Source of the DNA: Rhodoluna limnophila
GTDB taxonomy: Bacteria > Actinomycetota > Actinomycetes > Actinomycetales > Microbacteriaceae
Assembly: GCA_943326655.2 (NCBI GenBank)
Contig: CALPUC020000002.1
Span: 1-24,093 of the forward strand
Length of the DNA: 24,093 nt
Reading direction: 5' to 3'
The notes under the pieces are model-generated. The model saw only the letters and a list, made by a program, of their open reading frames with translations. It had not been told where the DNA came from and did not search any database. This document shows positions 21,141 to 24,093 of this stretch, piece after piece (the stretch's first letter is position 1; every line of letters begins with the position of its first letter). Made by a program: the position numbers and the translations under genes.

Positions 21141-22244
21141 ATGGCTAAAAGGGTTTCGTTCAGCAAACTGAGTCTTGCGATAACCCTGATTTGCTCTTTC
21201 ACTTTCACCGCTTTGCCGTCGGAAGCGATTATTCTCAAAGACCCAGTCCCCGACTATTCGAACCCAAGAACTTGGAGCGACGAAGCCCTAGCGGCCCAAA
21301 CCATTTTCGTTTGCTCAAGCGCCGGCAGTTTGAAATACAGGCTTACCGATGTGAAAAAAGGCCTCGGTGGAATTGCACTAGTTGGCACCGGAGCGACCAC
21401 CAACATTAGGTCGCAGATTCGATACATCAAGAGCAAAGCGCTTCACGGCATTACGCCGGTAATTGCCAGCGACGAGGAGGGCGGCGGCGTTCAACGTCTG
21501 CGCAGAGCAATTTACACACTGCCTTCGGCTGCCACTATGGGAACCTGGTCTGATGCCAAGATTCGGAAAACCGCATTTGCTTATGGCAAAAGGATGAAGA
21601 GTTTGGGTGTCGACATTGCCTTCTCCCCGGTTGCCGATTTGAGTATCAACGGCTTCTTCATCGATCGCTCACGTCGCAGTTTTGGCGTAAAGCCAAGTGT
21701 TGTTTCACGTAAAGCTGTGGCCTGGGCCGACGGCTTGAAGGACGCCGACGTGCTACCAGTGGTGAAACACTGGCCAGGACATGGTCACGCTGCCGATACC
21801 CATGCTGTCCCGGGTAAGGTTCCTGCGCTTTCCAAGTTGATAACTTCCGATCTGGTTCCGTTCAACCACGCCTTCGAAAGCGGAGTAACGGCCGTGATGG
21901 TTGGCCACCTTTTGGTGCCAGGCCTAACCGAGCCGAACACACCGACTAGCCGGTCGAAAGCGGCGATGGAATTGCTCCGAAGCCAAGTCGGGCCAGAAGG
22001 TTTGATTATCACCGATTCCCTCTCGATGGGCGGAGCAACCAAAGGCGTGAAACGAAACATCGCCGAAGCGGCAATTCGGTCTCTCGAGGCTGGCGTGGAC
22101 GTTGCCTTGGTGTGCACAGGCCCGAAAAACCTGATTGCCAAGGTAACGGCCGCGGTAACTAGCGGACGACTACCCCGAGAGCAAATGATAAAAAAGGTCG
22201 AGCGTATTTTGGCTTACAAACGCCAACTCGGAGTTATCCCCTAA
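21141..22244 (+). CDS. nagZ: Secreted GH3 beta-N-acetylhexosaminidase (NagZ-type)
   Basis: 367 aa. Signal peptide: basic MAKR start, hydrophobic LSLAITLICSFTFTALP, likely cleavage near SEA (residue 29). GH3 NagZ features: SDEEGGGVQRL (110-120, substrate pocket), VDIAFSPVADL, KHWPGHGHAADTH (209-221) with the Asp-His dyad loop of NagZ enzymes, VMVGHLLVPGL, and the nucleophile Asp in IITDSLSMGG (D292). It removes terminal GlcNAc from muropeptides, here outside the membrane, for wall turnover or recycling. ATG 21141 follows a -10 box at 6 nt with no Shine-Dalgarno. The stop overlaps that of convergent katG by 3 bp. Confidence 0.92.
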   Translation: MAKRVSFSKLSLAITLICSFTFTALPSEAIILKDPVPDYSNPRTWSDEALAAQTIFVCSSAGSLKYRLTDVKKGLGGIALVGTGATTNIRSQIRYIKSKALHGITPVIASDEEGGGVQRLRRAIYTLPSAATMGTWSDAKIRKTAFAYGKRMKSLGVDIAFSPVADLSINGFFIDRSRRSFGVKPSVVSRKAVAWADGLKDADVLPVVKHWPGHGHAADTHAVPGKVPALSKLITSDLVPFNHAFESGVTAVMVGHLLVPGLTEPNTPTSRSKAAMELLRSQVGPEGLIITDSLSMGGATKGVKRNIAEAAIRSLEAGVDVALVCTGPKNLIAKVTAAVTSGRLPREQMIKKVERILAYKRQLGVIP

Positions 22245-24093
22245 GCGTGTAGGTCGAAACGGTCGGCGTTCATGACTTTCACCCAGGCGGCCACGAAATC
22301 ATGGACGAACTTCTCCTGGTTATCGTCTTGTGCATAAACTTCCGCGTAAGCACGAAGAATCGAACTGGAACCGAAAACCAGATCCACGCGAGTAGCCGTG
22401 AACTTGACCTCTCCGGTGTTTCGGTTTCGCATGCGGTACTGGTTCTCGCCTGCTGGCTCCCAAACCAAATCCATGTCGGTTAGGTTCACGAAGAAGTCGT
22501 TGGTGAGAGAACCGACGCGCTCGGTAAGCACTCCGTGCTTAGAGCCACCGTGGTTGGTTCCCATAACGCGCATTCCACCGATCAGCACGGTTGCCTCAGG
22601 GGCGGTTAGGCCCATGAGTTGCGTGCGGTCGAGCATGAGCTCTTCAGGGCTTACCGCGTAGTCGTCTTTCAACCAGTTTCGGTAGGCGTCGTGAAGCGGT
22701 TCTAGAGGTGCAAACGATTCAACATCGGTCTGCGCTTGGGTGGCATCGCCACGGCCGGCCGCAAACGGAATCTCAACGTGGGTTCCGGCAGCCTTGGCAG
22801 CCATTTCCACACCAACATTTCCTGCCAGCACGATGGTGTCGGCGAGCGAAGCACCTGCCTCCTTGGCTAGTGGCTCGAGAGCAGCAAGAACCTTGGCGAG
22901 GCGCTCTGGCTCATTGCCAGCCCAGTCTTTCTGCGGAGACAACCGAATTCGAGCACCGTTGGCTCCTCCGCGAAGATCTGACCCGCGGAAAGTGCGAGCG
23001 GAATCCCAGGCGGTTGAAACCAGTTCGGAAACCGAAAGCCCGCTCGAAGCAATCTTGCTTTTTAGAGCGCTGATGTCGAAGTCGTGGTTTCCAGCAGGGA
23101 TTGGGTCTTGCCAGATTAGGTCTTCGGCCGGAACGTCTGGGCCAACGTAACGAGCTTTCGGGCCCATGTCGCGGTGAGTTAGTTTGAACCACGCTCTGGC
23201 GAACACGTCTGAGAAGTATTCCGGATCCTTGTAGAAGCGCTCCGAGATTTCTCGGTAGATCGGGTCTTTGATCATCGCCATGTCGGCGTCGGTCATCATT
23301 GGATCTAGCTTGATCGATGGGTCTTCAACGTCAGCCGGGCGGTCTTCGTCCTTGATGTTGATTGGCTTCCACTGGTTGGCCCCGGCTGGAGACTTGGTTA
23401 GCTCCCAGTCGTAGTTGAAGAGCAGGTAGAAGTACCCGTTGTCCCACTGGGTTGGGTTAGTGGTCCAGGCGCCTTCGATACCGCTAGAAACGGTGTCGCG
23501 GCCAACCGAACGAGTGGTGTGGTTCATCCAGCCAAGACCAGCTTCGCTGACATCGGCTCCTTCTGGAGCTGGGCCGAGATTCGCAGCATCACCGTTTCCG
23601 TGGGCCTTACCAACGGTGTGACCGCCGGCGGTTAGTGCCACGGTCTCTTCATCGTTCATGGCCATGCGAGCGAAGGTTTCCCGAATGTGACCAGCGGTTT
23701 TGACTGGGTCAGGCTTTCCGTTTACACCTTCTGGGTTTACATAAATCAGACCCATGTGCACGGCAGCTAGCGGGTTCTCGAGTGTGCTCGGCTTTTCTAG
23801 ATCGCCGTAGCGCTGTTCGCTCGGTGCCAGGAATTCGGTTTCCGAACCCCAGTAAATGTCTTTCTCCGGCTGCCAGATGTCTTCGCGGCCGAAGGCGAAA
23901 CCAAAAGTCTTCAAGCCCATCGACTCGTAGGCGATGTTGCCCGCCAAAATCATCAGGTCGGCCCAAGAAACCTGGTTTCCATATTTCTTCTTGATTGGCC
24001 AAAGCAGGCGGCGAGCCTTGTCTAGGTTTACGTTGTCTGGCCAAGAGTTCAATGGGGCAAAACGCTGGTTTCCGGTTCCGCCACCACCACGAC
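22241..24093 (-). CDS. katG: Catalase-peroxidase (partial, 5' end beyond right edge)
   Basis: 617 residues are visible, from RGGGGTGNQRFAPLNSWPDN (about residue 105-120 of usual KatG) to the stop. The frame is open through the right edge, so the start and the distal His/Trp/Arg (RMAWHSAGTYR) are outside the window. Visible: TFGFAFGREDIWQP, LIYVNPEGVNG (adduct Tyr), FARMAMNDEETVAL (adduct Met) and proximal heme His in TAGGHTVGKAHG. The second, non-catalytic peroxidase-like half follows (from about FRGSDLRGGANGARIRLSPQKDW). Decomposes H2O2 and, in mycobacteria, activates isoniazid. No regulator is visible; convergent with nagZ. Confidence 0.97.
   Translation of the reverse strand, partial: RGGGGTGNQRFAPLNSWPDNVNLDKARRLLWPIKKKYGNQVSWADLMILAGNIAYESMGLKTFGFAFGREDIWQPEKDIYWGSETEFLAPSEQRYGDLEKPSTLENPLAAVHMGLIYVNPEGVNGKPDPVKTAGHIRETFARMAMNDEETVALTAGGHTVGKAHGNGDAANLGPAPEGADVSEAGLGWMNHTTRSVGRDTVSSGIEGAWTTNPTQWDNGYFYLLFNYDWELTKSPAGANQWKPINIKDEDRPADVEDPSIKLDPMMTDADMAMIKDPIYREISERFYKDPEYFSDVFARAWFKLTHRDMGPKARYVGPDVPAEDLIWQDPIPAGNHDFDISALKSKIASSGLSVSELVSTAWDSARTFRGSDLRGGANGARIRLSPQKDWAGNEPERLAKVLAALEPLAKEAGASLADTIVLAGNVGVEMAAKAAGTHVEIPFAAGRGDATQAQTDVESFAPLEPLHDAYRNWLKDDYAVSPEELMLDRTQLMGLTAPEATVLIGGMRVMGTNHGGSKHGVLTERVGSLTNDFFVNLTDMDLVWEPAGENQYRMRNRNTGEVKFTATRVDLVFGSSSILRAYAEVYAQDDNQEKFVHDFVAAWVKVMNADRFDLHA

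Noticed and set aside
1..24093. CRISPR array, insertion sequence or prophage
   Set aside because: I saw no spaced repeats, transposase, integrase or terminal inverted repeats; the only tandem repeats are coding hexamers.

Overview
The window looks like the chromosome of a small-genome actinobacterium, most likely a member of the Microbacteriaceae (Rhodoluna/Aquiluna-like). The grounds are inference from gene order and protein style: GC content close to one half, dnaX-recR-lysC in a row, an lldD2-type lactate dehydrogenase resembling the mycobacterial one, very short intergenic regions, and many genes whose -10 box sits exactly six bases before the start codon with no ribosome binding site (leaderless mRNAs). 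No phage, insertion sequence or CRISPR array is visible.

Layout. 1-3781, minus strand: housekeeping block of SRP RNA (ffs), dnaX, recR and lysC. lysC runs off the left edge one or two codons before its end and carries a strong in-frame internal ribosome binding site, which predicts a separate beta subunit. 3832-5182: a secreted protein with a repetitive acidic tail, a Pr6Pr-type membrane protein, tRNA-Ser(GGA), and a string of hairpins ending in a terminator that may be an unannotated small RNA. 5225-9633: accessory block of a TetR regulator with two small genes (DUF4188, membrane protein), a divergent NAD-dependent epimerase-like gene, an XRE regulator/membrane protein/small-exporter operon, a PsiE-like gene and a perfect 17-bp bidirectional terminator.

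9643-14164: catabolic cluster on the minus strand (FMN 2-hydroxy-acid dehydrogenase, acetamidase/formamidase, SatP/YaaH acetate-succinate transporter, SDR), divergent from a GntR/FCD regulator. It is best read as regulated use of a small hydroxy acid or amide, substrate unknown. 14167-15744: a PGPGW membrane protein and a GT-B transferase of the CDP-glycerol phosphotransferase type, divergent from a 25-bp palindrome. 15745-19946: threonine aldolase and an Lrp/AsnC regulator (overlapping start and stop), a large two-part DUF6421-like protein with a zinc-peptidase-like motif set, and a DUF3817 membrane protein.

20016-24093: a VapBC-type toxin-antitoxin pair, an HNH-like protein, a secreted NagZ-type GH3 beta-N-acetylhexosaminidase, and katG (5' end outside the window).

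The most useful observations are the start-site architecture (transcription-unit heads leaderless, many inner genes with Shine-Dalgarno), the internal lysC start, the tRNA-trailer RNA candidate, the SRP-RNA/downstream 11-nt complementarity, and the two-part DUF6421-like protein. I do not see clear evidence for a wholly new defence or mobile system.
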